Below are positions 1 through 10,620 of a DNA stretch of 24,306 nt, in pieces. Position numbers and translations under genes: made by a program. The stretch is from Oehlia diaphana (taxonomy: Eukaryota > Glomeromycota > Glomeromycetes > Glomerales > Glomeraceae). Under the pieces are notes generated by a model. It was given only the letters and a program-made list of their open reading frames with translations, made no database searches and was not told the origin of the DNA. The stretch is taken from the NCBI GenBank assembly GCA_003833135.1, contig QZLH01000361.1, forward strand, positions 25,612 to 49,917, written 5' to 3'. Position 1 is the stretch's first letter; each line of letters opens with the position of its first letter.

Positions 1-1302
1 ATTTTTAGCCTTCGGTTTCTTTTGTTGTGCTTTCTTCAAGTTGGGGATGGAGTGTCGACACCATTTCAACTCTTTACCATCAGGTAAGAAAACTTGTGGT
101 GTATCTAAGGCTTTAAGTGTAGTCTCCCAATTCTCGAAATAACCTACAAGTTTCCTCCTTCCTTTACTTGTTTGAATAATTTTAAACGAGCTAGCACCGC
201 ACTTCGTTAAAAATTCAGTTGGTTTACGGTTTTCCCACAAGGTAGCTGTCGTCATTTCCGCCGGTATGTCATGAATAACAGCTTGGAACTTCTCACGTTG
301 TTTTCTTTCTTGGAGAGTCCAGCTTGCAGGGAACCATCTTACAGGTATACCTCCCAGATCTGTCGTCCAAAATTTGTTAAATTGGGGAAGGGCAAATGAG
401 GATAGTGCTATCTTGACTCTAAGAGTCTGATACTTGTGTTGACGTTTGAGTGAACACTTGATAGTATTTCCCCATAATTTTAACTCTGCTAATATTTTCT
501 GCAGGTCCCAGGTATACGGGATATCGTAAACTATTATGTCTCGGATTCGCTTTTGCTCCTCTCCGACATTTTTTATTTTTAAAACCATGTGAACACGATT
601 ACATTGCTCCTCTCCGACAGCTTCGTATCCAGTCAGTATTTGATTAGACTCATGGTCAGGTGATTTCTTCCCCTTTTGCTGGGGTTTTTTGGCTGATGTT
701 TGTACATCAGGTTTTGCCGTTGTTGATTGGTTCATGGTTTGTTTATCAGCTGCAACACGCGTTTGATTTTTCTTCTGGGAAGTTTCGGGTGTCACATTAT
801 GATCAACAGGGGTCATTACCGTATCAGGCAGTACTGGAGGCTGAGCAAATACTGGGTTTGGTGTTAATTCTCCTAAATTATTGATCATTCGATCTAAATC
901 ATCCAAATCAATCTCATCTTCAGATGACTCATCTAATGCATCATCTGTATCATTCACGTCACCCATATCTCCAAAAGTAGCATAGAAGTGGGTCTTGAAA
1001 GAATCTCACGAAGTGGACGACACATAGAGGGCTATGGAAAATATTAGAGAAAGGGTGTTCGGTGAAATATTCGTAGCTTGAGCTTGACTGGCGAAGTTCG
1101 CGGGGTTGGCAGACTCGCCAAACATCATTGTCAGTAACTGGGCTTTATCCACTGGTGCTGACGGGTTTTTTTCAAAGAGAGTCTTCAAGAAACCGGACTG
1201 TATAAAAGACTCTAAGTGTATTGAAACATTACGAAAAAATATTTCATTGTGTTCGGAAACAAACTCTAAAGCTTGTTCGTTAGTTATTCTACTCTTGTCC
1301 AT
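1..1302 (-). pseudogene. ORF1-type RRM-like protein of copy A, broken and partial
   Basis: Reading starts at ATG 1302 (MDKSRITNEQ...). Order of regions: an N-terminal helical domain to about residue 95; an acidic stretch rich in D and E near 895-960; a Q/K/T/P-rich linker near 670-890; then an RRM-like block whose first strand DIIVYDIPYTW lies at about 510-540, followed by VRWFPASWTLQERKQREKF near 300-345. The Lys-rich tail is cut by the window edge. One in-frame TGA at 1006-1008 sits where copy B has TGG (Trp). Otherwise the frame reads on to position 1. The likely role is an RNA-binding ORF1 chaperone for the element's own transcript; the RRM call rests on pattern only, and no zinc knuckle is visible. 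Confidence 0.7.
553..619. repeat. 16-bp direct repeat bounding a 51-bp indel in ORF1
   Basis: TTGCTCCTCTCCGACA occurs at 553-568 and again at 604-619, a period of 51 bp. Copy B has only one counterpart, near 12940-12955. 51 bp is 17 codons, so the ORF1 frame is kept in both versions. Either copy B lost the segment by slippage between the repeats or copy A gained it. Confidence 0.8.
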
Positions 1303-1454
1303 ATTATTTTTATATTTTGTAATAAAATTAAATAAAGGAGTATTTTTTTAAAAAAATTATTACGCAGAAATTTTCGTAAAAAATAATTTCAGGAAAGAGT
1401 TTTTTATTCTTTAATAAAGTATAATAAATTGTTAATTTTTATATATGTTTTGTA

Positions 1455-1511
1455 TATAGTCACACTTCTTTATAATCACAAAAAATGGCTTGTTCCAAAT
1501 GTGTGACTATA
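1455..1511. repeat. Short inverted repeat
   Basis: TATAGTCACAC at 1455-1465 is the exact reverse complement of GTGTGACTATA at 1501-1511. A further GACTATATAT follows near 1521. It may be the end of an old MITE or chance in AT-rich DNA. Confidence 0.35.
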
Positions 1512-3262
1512 AAGAGAGTTGACTATATATTACTAGGAATAATACTTTTTTAAAAATAAACTATCTGTTTCTTTAACTACTAAGTATAATCCTAATACTA
1601 TTTATAATAAAATTAATTTATTTGATTTAATTACTTTGGATTAGTATATTAAATAGTACTAATATAATTTTATTAGAAAATGGCTCTAGGAGTGATAAAT
1701 ATTTTATTTTTTTTTATTTAATTCATAAATTAATCTGATTATTTATTTAAAACAATTTATGATATTACTCACAAAATCTATTGTCACAAACAACAAGCTA
1801 TATATATGACAATCTGTCATGCTTACCATTATATTTACAAATTTACTTACCTATGTCACCTCTCCATTTAAGTTTATTACAGGACTGGAAAAACTAAATA
1901 AAGTCACCAGTTTTCTTAGTTTGAACTTATAATTAATTTTCAATTAATAAAAATCACATGTTAGTTCGCAAATTTGAGTGAAGATCTTTTCTTTTTCTGT
2001 TTTTGAAGTGAAAACATGTGAATAAATAGCCAATTGACCAATCATAAGATGGTTCACATTTATATGATTTTATAAATTTTTTCTAGTGACCTTTATATTA
2101 CCTACATCTCTACAATCATTTACACCTCTTTGTATATATTCACCTTTATATGAAGTCATTAAAATTGAATAATTTAATATTAAATTTCTAAAATCCCATC
2201 TCTGCATGTAACCTACTCCTTGCTCTCTTCAGCACTAGCTAAAAATTGATTAAAGGTACTTTGAAGATTTTTGATAGTAGTACTGATGAACTAGTACTTC
2301 TTTCTATTTTTTTTTTGTTCTGTGATATAATTCGCTTATTCTTCTTATTTAAGCATTGATTATACTTGATTTAGAAAAAAAAAAAAATTTTTTTTTTCAC
2401 ATGAGATTATCCATTTAAAAAAAAATAATTTACAATATGGTAAATCTTGAATAATTTTATTGGATAAAAAATTCTTGATACAACAATAATCTCCTTGATT
2501 AATGATAAACTGTATTACAATCGGTTGAACTAGTAATCCAGTTTTTTTTTTTTAATTATAAACATAAAATAAATAAAATATGCTAAATCATTAAATAAAC
2601 AGATCATCATTATATTATTTTAATTTGAATATTTTAATTATAACCTTTACAATTAATCATGAAATTATTTAAGAGTATTCTAGCAACTATCAAACTGTAC
2701 TGTATTTCATTTAGGTACTATTGAAATGTAAATTCATTAACAACTCTAAATATTTTTAAATTTTATAGCTTTACATAATATTCTATAACTGCTATTATTG
2801 AATCATGACCTTTCTTGTAATATTCAGCTTTACATAATTGTAGCAATAATATACAAAAAATCATATGTTAAGGAGTTGCCTTATTTTTTTGCAAAGGTTT
2901 GATTGGATTATTTGGAAATACTTCATATATAATAATATCTTTTACATTATGTAATTTAATGCAATTATCATAAACTGCATTGCCATACAATAATAGTAGC
3001 TATAATGGCTATACTTTTTGAGTCATTGTATCATATAAAATAATACTTCAAATAATTAATTTCTTTTCACTCCTTTTTTTCTAAAATTTTTCTTCTTATT
3101 TCTTCCTTATATGGCCTAAATTATAATAAAATTTGTGAAATTAAGTCATAAATATGTAATAACAGATAATAAAGATTTAAAGTATCCCAGTATTCACTTT
3201 TATTATTACAGCAAATTGCAAAATTATGCAACCATCTTATGGTTTTTCAATTTGAAAACTTG

Positions 3263-3422
3263 ATATTTTTAATTTTTCAAAAATCAGTAAAAATCAAGTT
3301 TAAACTTATTTAAATAAAAATAGAACTATATAATATGATTTTTATACTAATATTAGTGTTAGAATATGGATTTTATTACTAAAATAGGTATTTAAACCTA
3401 ATTTTTGAAAAATTAAAAATAT
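3263..3422. repeat. Perfect 22-bp inverted repeat, 116-bp loop
   Basis: Positions 3263-3284 are the exact reverse complement of 3401-3422 (core ATTTTTGAAAAATTAAAAA on the right arm). A few further bases outward pair with mismatches. The interior has no coding potential. It could be a small hairpin MITE or a decayed element end. Confidence 0.6.
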
Positions 3423-3486
3423 TAGCTGTAAGTAGGCTTAAGTCGTACTAAATAACTTTTTTATAACATTGATTATTGGAGAATTA

Positions 3487-3787
3487 CTGTATATCGTGGG
3501 CCATAGTACCCCCCCTATGCACAGTACTCCCCTTGAAAAATTTTATGGAATTGTATAGTATCCCAGGGGGTATTTTACATTTATCTCGTGATTCAGTGAT
3601 CAGATTTGAGCCATCATTTTTTTGTTTAATAGCTCTCAATAAAAGAAAGATCGTTCAAATTGGACCAGTAGAATGCGAGATATTCGCAAAAAAAGGAATT
3701 TTTAAGTTTTATTTAGTACCCGGGGGTACAGGGTCAAACCCCCGATTTTTGCAAGATACCTGGGGTACTGTGGCCCGTGATATACGG
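3487..3787. mobile_element. 301-bp MITE with 26-bp terminal inverted repeats and TA duplication
   Basis: The left end (3487-3512, starting CTGTATATCGTGGGCCATAG) is an imperfect inverted copy of the right end (3762-3787, ending GGCCCGTGATATACGG), with about 23 of 26 bases pairing. TA dinucleotides at 3485-3486 and 3788-3789 flank it directly. The element is clearly richer in GC than its flanks and has internal runs such as CCCAGGGGGTA and CCCGGGGGTA. TIRs plus TA duplication are typical of Tc1/mariner-type non-autonomous elements; the superfamily is inferred. No transposase is encoded. Confidence 0.8.
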
Positions 3788-3789
3788 TA

Positions 3790-5187
3790 AGTGGCAAAAA
3801 TAATTTTTAGTTTGTAAGACTTTTAACTCCATACCAACTTCTGTGTGTTTGTGTATAATTGATTCCTTAACCTTTAGACTTACTCATGGGTTAAATAGGT
3901 TGCTTTAAATATCTTGCAGCCTATCTTGTAATGGGTTTTTGCAACATTTGTTAATAAAGCTATGGTTGTCTAATAAAAGTTTGCTTTGCCTGGCAAATAT
4001 GGTGGATTCAATAGATCAAATTACAAACAACAATAATTTAGTTATATAAAAATTCTAGGCTAAAGAATAAGGGTGTATTATCAAAATTGAGAATATAATT
4101 GTATTTTTTTTTTAAAGTCATCATTCTCATAAACTTTTTTATAGTATCCCTAAGTTTAATAATTTTGCTAATGATGAAATTGCAGTTGTTTATAGGATTT
4201 TTCACTAAACTTCTAAGGTGAATTCATGTTTGATATTTTCAAATATATTATCTTTTTTACAAAAGAGTCATAATGAGTCTTCTTAAAGCGTACTTGAACA
4301 TCTCATCCAACTTGGGCAGTGTTACTAAATCTAAAGTAAGATACCTGATTAATCCTCAACTTTGGATTGATGAATTATAATTCTTGAGTATTAATTTTTT
4401 AGATTCCTATTGTACTTTTAAATTATTAATTTGTTGTATAATATTTGAACTAATACATACTTTATTTGTATCTCTGAGAATTTAATGATATTAATATTTT
4501 AAAAGTAATAATATCTTTATAATATCTTTTTGATACTAAATTAATATTGAAATGATATATATTTATACTACATTTTTAAAAATTTATTATTTTAACAATA
4601 TCAAAATGATGTTGATAAGATGTCGATTAAATAATTATAAAGTAATATCTTTACGATATTGTTTTGATATCTTAATATTAAATTATGGATTTATTTTTTT
4701 TTTAAAGACTTTTTCTATTTGTACACTAGTGGAAATTTAAAGAATTGAAATTTGAGGGAGTTTTTACATAGAAAGAATGGAAGGGAGGGAAAAATGCCAA
4801 GCTCTGGGCAAGGTCCTTGATTTGAGTAGAAAGAGTTTGTAAATCTCCACAAGAATAGCCAGAAAATAACATGTCTTCAACACAGCACACGAGTGAAAGA
4901 GAGAGTGGTGAAGCAGACAAAGAACGTTAGAAAGGGTTTGTTAAGGGGAAATTGAATAACCAAAAGACAAAAACTTCAATATTTTTAGATTTGTACATTG
5001 CAGCACATAATTTAGATGGGAGGCACTTGTGATTCATAACAGATGGATGAAACATTATTACTCAGTAGTATGCATATCCCTATATATCATAGTAGCTAAT
5101 AAATATCAAAATAAGTGCATAGTGGACATCAGTAAAATAACTGATATACAAGAAAAATAGAAGCATGAGATTTCTAACAACTAATAA
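3790..5187. other. AT-rich spacer with weak repeats and one unassigned patch
   Basis: No supported gene. Between about 4500 and 4690 the motif AATATCTTTAYRATAT occurs twice in direct orientation (about 4508 and 4643) and an imperfect inverted version lies near 4596, perhaps an eroded repeat. The patch 4730-4960 is less AT-rich than its surroundings and has a 64-codon minus-strand frame (4920-4726), but I recognise no family in it. Confidence 0.5.
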
Positions 5188-5442
5188 ATGAATTTAATCA
5201 TGAAATACAATAATGGGGACGAGAAGGATACTGATGGAAAAGAAATAAAACATACTGTAGATTTATGTAACATTATACACTCAGATATTCCTAAGTGGCT
5301 ACTTTTCACACAGGATGTTGTTAAGGAACACATTATCATTGATCGAGCAGTAATTTCCAATGAGAATGAAAGTATTAGATTAGCACTTAATCTTGACACA
5401 ATTAGAAATCATGCAAAAGGTACTTTTGCAGGAATTTTATAA
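5188..5442 (+). CDS. Unassigned 84-codon open frame, probably a fragment
   Basis: An ATG-to-stop frame with mixed, protein-like composition (Asp, Glu, Ile, Lys, Leu all frequent; not low complexity). I recognise no family. No signal peptide or membrane segment is seen. The opposite strand also has a 72-codon frame over the same bases, so chance cannot be excluded. It lies between spacer DNA and hAT relics, which makes a transposon scrap or a chance frame more likely than a host gene. Confidence 0.2.
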   Translation: MNLIMKYNNGDEKDTDGKEIKHTVDLCNIIHSDIPKWLLFTQDVVKEHIIIDRAVISNENESIRLALNLDTIRNHAKGTFAGIL

Positions 5443-5952
5443 AAATGCAATACTAAATTGACAGAACAAAACGTTTTCTAGAACAATATATATAGGCTGA
5501 AAGGTGAATTCACTGAGTGAGTGTATGGCTAATTTTATAGATAAGATAATATTAGAAGAATGGCAGCTATTTTTTAATAATTATTTATATTTAATTTATT
5601 ATTTTTATTAATTATTATTTTATCTATAATCTACATATTTTTAATTATAAATTACAAAAATTGACAGTTTAATTTATATAAATTTTTTATTTTTTTATTG
5701 ATAATAAAAAAAAGATTGTTAATTTCGGTAAATTAACAATTAAATTTACTGATTTACAAATAATTTGAATAAACTGAAATTATATTTTATTAAGCAAATT
5801 TAAACCTATATTATTTTAAATTTTTACTATAACTCATATTTTGAGTTTTAGCAAACTAATATAAATTTAAAATGTAATAATTTGATTTTAGCAAATTAGG
5901 TCTATTTTAGTGGGAGCAAAACATGCTTAAATTCATGCAGATCAGTTATGAG

Positions 5953-6216
5953 TTATATATGTGATGTTTGGAGACCTGCCATAGCCTCTTGAATTATATC
6001 AATTATAAAATTTTGCATAATATTTTGCCCTATATATATTTTTTCTGAATATAAATGCCCATCATAGCAAACTTTTATATATGCAAATGACTTAGGATAT
6101 ACTCTTAGTATTCTTAATAAGATTCTCATTCTCAACAGGTTTAAATATTGCCTTAAAATCTGTGATAAAGTAATATGGAATTTACTTGCATTACTTCCAG
6201 TTCTTAAACTTGGCAT
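5953..6216 (-). pseudogene. Unassigned 87-codon frame, possible gene fragment
   Basis: The minus-strand frame has protein-like composition in its second half (a stretch with CYDGHLYSEKIYIGQ and FIIDIIQEAMAG). I cannot place it in a family with confidence. It ends just upstream of, and opposite to, the plus-strand hAT C-terminus at 6250, so the two are not one gene. It is likely a scrap of another element. Confidence 0.25.
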
Positions 6217-6249
6217 GCATATTTAGGAATGATAAAAGTTTGAAAAAAC

Positions 6250-6597
6250 TAAGCTGATCACCTCATTTGTTCCAATTCAGCTTCTTGTGAAAGAAGGTTT
6301 TCTATGTGTGGATGGATAATAAATAAAAAACAGCTTTGGCTTGAAGTTGAATGTTTAGAGTTAATAATGAAGTTGATTTCTTATTATCAATCAAATGCTT
6401 ATTCTGAATTTTGGATTTTATGCAATAAAAAAGAATCACAAGAGTGACATACAACTGATAAATGTATTGTTCTAAATCATCTAATTGAAAATACTTTAAA
6501 TGCGTTACATCTGAGAATTTTAAGTGGTTTAGGTGAATTTTCAGATGATAATCTGGATGATGATCTTGATGATGATTTGGATGATAAGATAAAATAA
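6250..6597 (+). pseudogene. hAT transposase, C-terminal dimerisation region
   Basis: The frame 6268-6597 begins with CSNSASCERRFS (6268-6303), the classic hAT C-terminal dimerisation signature (P-x-S-A-S-x-E-R-x-F-S), followed by GWIINKKQLWLEVECLELIM, matching the usual block of a conserved Gly/Trp, Asn-Lys-basic residues and a helical tail. One in-frame TGA lies at 6445-6447. The tail ends in an Asp-rich run near 6543-6588 and stops at TAA 6595. The transposase core that should lie upstream on the plus strand is not recognisable, so only the 3' end survives. Dimerisation of hAT transposases through this domain is established; the relic is certainly non-functional. Confidence 0.8.
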
Positions 6598-6965
6598 CAA
6601 TAACAAATAGCTAAGAAGAAATTGACAAAGATAGAATTGAAGAAGAAACTGAAAGGAATGCAATGGATTTTAGTGTTGAAGATTTGTCAAAGGAGTTTGA
6701 TGATAAATAATTGAATAATGAAAATGATGAATATGATGAATAAATGAAATAATAGCAAATGGTAATATAATAAGTTATATGATAATATTAATAATAATAA
6801 TTAATAATATGGATATATAGTTAATAACATTTATTATTGCGATTTGTGAATGTAGTTAAATAATAATAGTAATAACTAATAAGTAATAACTAATAACATT
6901 TATGTTGGCTTATTGCATATTTAATTTTTTTGTACATGATTTCATTATATAAATTTATATAAAAA
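6598..6965. other. AT-rich spacer
   Basis: Short runs of ATAATAATA and Asn/Lys-type codons, no frame or repeat that I can name. Confidence 0.5.
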
Positions 6966-7175
6966 AATTTTGCCAATTTCAATCATTTCGACATGTCAAA
7001 AATAATTTTATACAGTTATAATATTTCATCAATTTTGTCAATTTTGCCAATTTGTCACATCAAAATTATGTTGGCATTTCATCAATATTGTCAATTTCAC
7101 CAATTTTTACATGTTAATATTATTTCAACATTTCAGCTTTTTGATGAGATTTTTTTTTTACATTTTGACATTGGC
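6966..7175. repeat. Degenerate tandem repeat, about 54-bp unit
   Basis: Units beginning ATTTCATCAATWTTGTCAAT start at 7023 and 7076, with a partial unit at 7130 (spacing 53 and 54). A more diverged unit precedes them from about 6968. Within units the words TTTGCCAATTT and GTCAATTTT recur. The 61-codon frame across this region is a by-product of the repeat. Confidence 0.55.
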
Positions 7176-7179
7176 TAAT

Positions 7180-7571
7180 AGAATATTAGCAGGCAACTTT
7201 AATCCTAATTAACTATTATACAATCTTGTATAACCACTGGATAATGAAATAATTGGATATTTCTACATGATAAAATTTTGATATTATTTTTTATAAACTG
7301 TTATATACACTAAATAACCTGCTATTTTTTTTATTTTACTTAGAAAAATGTTATTTCTTTTTTAACAAATATTTTTCATATTAAAATTTCTAAATTATGT
7401 ATTTTTTTTTAAGATTTCTGAAATTAAACTAGGCATGTACTTATTATAAAGCTATCAAAATTATATATTACATGTAATTTTATCTTTATTTAAAATGTCA
7501 ATTTTTAATTTTATATATAGTACTTTTTTCAGATCAGCAAATTTTAAAAATGAATAAATTTGGTTGTATCA
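7180..7571. other. AT-rich spacer
   Basis: No gene, RNA or clear repeat recognised. Confidence 0.5.
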
Positions 7572-7830
7572 CTAGTAAATTTCATTACATTTACAAGCTG
7601 CAGAATATCTATAAAGCCAATTTTTAATTGTGTCTATTTTTGGTATTATTTTAGAATCCAACTCTTCACTATTTACTATAAGGACAAGTTCTGATAACAT
7701 ATCATTAGCTGAGTATTGATCTGCAATAACCTTTTTTGACATTCTTGCTTCACCTCTTTTTCCAAACTTTTGATTTGCTTTCAAGGCCCATCTAGATGCA
7801 AGTTGAAATTCTGCATTAATATTATAATAT
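7572..7830 (-). pseudogene. Unassigned Lys/Trp module (C-terminal exon-like fragment)
   Basis: Minus-strand frame open from about 7830 to the stop at 7572, with first ATG at 7784. Visible features: LASRWALKANQKFGKRGEAR, then a stretch with regularly spaced hydrophobics, DMLSELVLIV, then IPKIDTIKNWLYRYSAA at the C-terminus. The last part looks like a helix-turn-helix-type helix pair ending in an Ile-x-x-Trp-x-x-Arg motif. I believe similar modules recur in mycorrhizal-fungus proteins of unknown role, but this is from general memory and not checked. It may be the 3' end of an element-encoded DNA-binding protein. The upstream reading frame is not resolved. Confidence 0.4.
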
Positions 7831-7850
7831 AAGTAGAAGTCAATCTAGTT

Positions 7851-8470
7851 ATTTTATAACTCAGTTTAAAAACAAGTAATATAAAATAAAGTTGGTTTTC
7901 TTTATTGTTGATTTGCACTAAATTTTCATTAGATGTATTTATTTGTAGACGCTTAGAAGAGGTACCTAAAAATTGAATAATTTAGCAATTATTGGATTTA
8001 TAGAGTAAGAAATTGGCACTTGTATAGTTCATGAATTTCGTGTTTGTAAAAAAACATTTTCATTCATTCATATTAGATATTCCAACCAATAGTTTTATCT
8101 TTTTATCAGTTTTTTCACAATTAGGATTTATTTCCCTACTGATGGATTATCACATAGATCTTTGATTGAATTTTCTCAAAAAAATAATAATTGTTATGTA
8201 TTTGTAAGATCTGACCTATGCTTAGTGAGAATCTATAGCTGTTTTGCCTTTTCAACCTCCAAAAAATCCAACTCTTTACTTCGATATCGTACCAATCCTT
8301 CCAATATGCCATTATAATCATTATTTCACTGTTGTGGAAATGGGTCCATTATGTAACCTATTTTGGCTTATTGTCTATAACTTCAAATACTATGTGAAGT
8401 GAAAAAGTGAACCTATTATATTCACCAAATGCATAAGGTAAGCAGTGATCAATACATTCATCATGTTCAA
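7851..8470. other. AT-rich spacer, possibly tail of the neighbouring hAT relic
   Basis: The minus-strand hAT relic to the right may extend into this region, but stops in all frames prevent a sure reading. The 61-codon minus frame at 8136-8321 shows no family motif. Confidence 0.4.
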
Positions 8471-8479
8471 CATGCCATT

Positions 8480-9515
8480 ACTTTAAATGCTAATTTCACG
8501 TACATATTCTCTTTTCATATAACATTTAATTAGATATAACTTTTCTAATTTTTCACCTTTCTTGCGGACATGTGAACTTCTATTATTAATTAAGAAAGTT
8601 TTCAACATTAAAATTGCTGGTTTAAGAACAATAAGTCTTTAAAAAGCATATAATGTTGAATTCTAGTGGGCGTTATTGGCTTTTACTACATCAAGAAAAA
8701 CAAGTTCATCTGCCTCTTCTCTGATTGTTGTTGTCAATATAAGTAAATTTGTGACTCTCTTAATTGTTATTTCTTTTTGTCATTTGCTAAAAAGCAATAA
8801 GACATTTATATTTGTTCAATGCTTAACTGCCTATTTCCATATTACTGCATGCTTTCTTTACATTTGAACTATTGTCAGTTACTATAGTAGTAATTTTTGA
8901 ACTAATTTCCCATTCACTAAACAAATCAATCAAATGTTTCTGAATTTCAGTTGCACCATGTGAATATAAAAGTTCTTTCATACCGAGAAGTAATTCATAT
9001 GGTTCAAATTTAGATGCCACCTAATGTGCTGTAACACTTAAATAGGGTATGTGTGCTGATGAACTCTATGCATCTAATGTTAAAAAAATATTTTCTAATT
9101 GTAAAAGTTAATTTTTAAGTTTGTCTGTACCTGCTTCATATGCTGATGAAATTTGATTTTTAAAAGTTTTTGTGCAAAGTACCTTGTAATAGAAATCAAA
9201 CTCATTTAACATTTTAATAAAATCTTTATAGTCAATGATTCTTGTTTGGAATAAAGATGAGACTTAGACTTTTGATCATCTTTTTGTAATGTAGGTCTTG
9301 TAGTTTGAGCCTTTGAGGTTTTCTTCTTTTTGAAATATTTTATTGATGCCAATATCTGCATCATCATCAGTTACATTAATTACATCATATATATCATCAT
9401 TTTCAGATATTATTTGGTCACTACTAGTTTCTTGTTCTAACTCAGAACCAGTATCATTCTCTTCTTCTTGTACTAATTTTTGTCTTTCTGTTTTTCAACT
9501 AATTGCTTATGCTTG
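8480..9515 (-). pseudogene. hAT-family transposase relic, N-terminal to central part
   Basis: Reading on the minus strand from about 9515: a Glu/Asp-rich start; IDYKDFIKMLNEFDF near 9245-9200; ENIFLTLDA-stop-SSSAHIPYLSVTAH near 9105-9024, the hAT block with first catalytic Asp (T-x-D-A-W-T/S-S); then VASKFEPYELLLGMKEL, EWEISSKITTIVTDNSSNVKKA (second catalytic region, TDN-x-x-N) down to 8823. After a frame break, HVRKKGEKLEKLYL near 8580-8540 fits the insertion region of hAT transposases. Two stops, TAG at 9066-9068 and 9021-9023 (minus), both stand where hAT proteins have Trp, so TGG-to-TAG mutation is likely. No BED finger is recognised upstream and the C-terminal dimerisation region is missing. 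Confidence 0.8.
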
Positions 9516-9529
9516 CTTTATGTAGTAAT

Positions 9530-10390
9530 AAGAAAAATGTAATATTTATATTGATCATCAATGTTGATTATTTTTCAGCAATTTTGATAATTTCGATATT
9601 ATTTTTTTTACCTTAATATAGTTATAGAAATGACATTACTACTTTTGTTATATTATAATATAAAAAAAATAATTTATTGAGATTCATGATCACTAAATTG
9701 GTAATTTTTTGGATATATATTTCTATCAGACTCCCACTGTTTATATAATTGTAACCAATTTATTCCAACAATAGTTCATCTTTAAGGTGATATTTGTGTA
9801 AACTATTCATTAGTTCTTCATTACTCTATTGAGATGGTTGATACTTTAGAATATACAGTATATGCTTAAGTTTAAATAATTGTGTATCTTGGAATTTTTC
9901 CAAAATTCCAATTTTTTACCAAACTTCTTATTCCATTCTTCTATTATGAACTTATTTTTTATAAATTTTTGAACAAAAATATGACATTCTTTTTCTTAAA
10001 ATATAAATAAAAGAAGCTATATATCCTTCTCCAGTACCTAACCAACTTTCTTTTTAGAAGCACCTTAACTGAAATCTATACTAATAGAATAAGTTGTATC
10101 TTGAAATCAGAATCACATTGAAAATAGCATAATAAATTTTTTTCTATTTATTTCTACTTCTGTTCTCATATCATTCTACTTTTTATCATTAGAATAAACT
10201 ACCAGTTTTGTGAAAACAGTACATAATGCAAACAGGATTCAATTATTTTACAAGAAACTAATGTAACTGCTAGTTCACATCACTTTATCATAAATATGAT
10301 AATATTTACACAATTTTTTAAACAATAACTATTTGTATTTATATGATTATTATTTCTAGCCTTAACAAATAGAATATGTTATTAATCCAA
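9530..10390. other. AT-rich spacer, likely decayed hAT DNA
   Basis: No open frame with a nameable motif. Short minus-strand stretches have protein-like words but with stops throughout; I could not anchor them. Confidence 0.4.
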
Positions 10391-10394
10391 ATGC

Positions 10395-10620
10395 CTTAAT
10401 GAATTAAGAAAACAAAATTCCAAATTGATGATCTATCAGAAGCAATCCAACCATCAATACTAATTGTAATATCATTGGTAAATTCTATAATCTTATCAAT
10501 TTGATTATTAACTTACATCTAATTACTGCTTATCACTGCTTTTGCTTTTTTCCACTTTTGGAACAAATTAATAATAATATTTGACTCATTAAGTGGCTTA
10601 TTTGTTGGTTATTAATCAAG
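10395..10620 (-). pseudogene. hAT transposase fragment (region of first catalytic Asp)
   Basis: Minus-strand reading gives NKPLNESNIIINLF near 10600-10560 and, after stops, EFTNDITISIDGWIASDRSS followed by IWNFVFLIH (about 10500-10395). The pattern of an Ile/Thr-rich strand, Asp-Gly-Trp and Ser followed by Ile-x-x-Phe is the hAT block around the first catalytic Asp, in the variant with DGW instead of DAW. It therefore belongs to a different hAT lineage from the relic at 8480-9515. At least three stops interrupt it. Nothing further of the protein can be followed to the left. Confidence 0.55.

Larger units (their letters stand above)
1..1405 (-). mobile_element. ORF1-only non-LTR element, copy A (3' part beyond window)
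   Basis: The segment aligns base for base, same orientation, with 12391-13691 (copy B). On the minus strand it starts at 1405 with six A followed by CTCTTTCC, exactly the 5' terminus of copy B, so its 5' end looks complete. The element's 3' end lies left of the window, so its target duplication cannot be checked. Flanking DNA beyond 1405 has no resemblance to the DNA beyond copy B, which argues for separate insertions and not one segmental duplication. It carries a 51-bp stretch (553-603) absent from copy B. The class is inferred from copy B, which shows an A-rich tail and target duplication. Confidence 0.8.
1406..3484. other. AT-rich spacer without recognisable gene
   Basis: No reading frame of credible length or composition is seen on either strand. 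The stretch holds homopolymer runs (for example A-run followed by T-run near 2374-2398), an 11-bp inverted repeat at 1455/1501 and a 22-bp inverted repeat at 3263/3401. It probably contains decayed transposon DNA, but nothing could be assigned. Confidence 0.6.

Noticed and set aside
660..884. Plus-strand frames at 660-884 and 12904-13257 that are similar to each other and look hydrophobic
   Set aside because: They lie antisense to the ORF1 pseudogenes of copies A and B; their similarity follows from the homology of the elements.
2374..2398. A-run followed by T-run palindrome
   Set aside because: Simple homopolymers are common here and give no evidence of function.
3476..3790. 104-codon plus-strand frame
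   Set aside because: It runs through both terminal inverted repeats of the MITE at 3487-3787, so it is a by-product of that element.
8136..8321. 61-codon minus-strand frame
   Set aside because: No recognisable motif; it falls in DNA that is probably the decayed end of the hAT relic.
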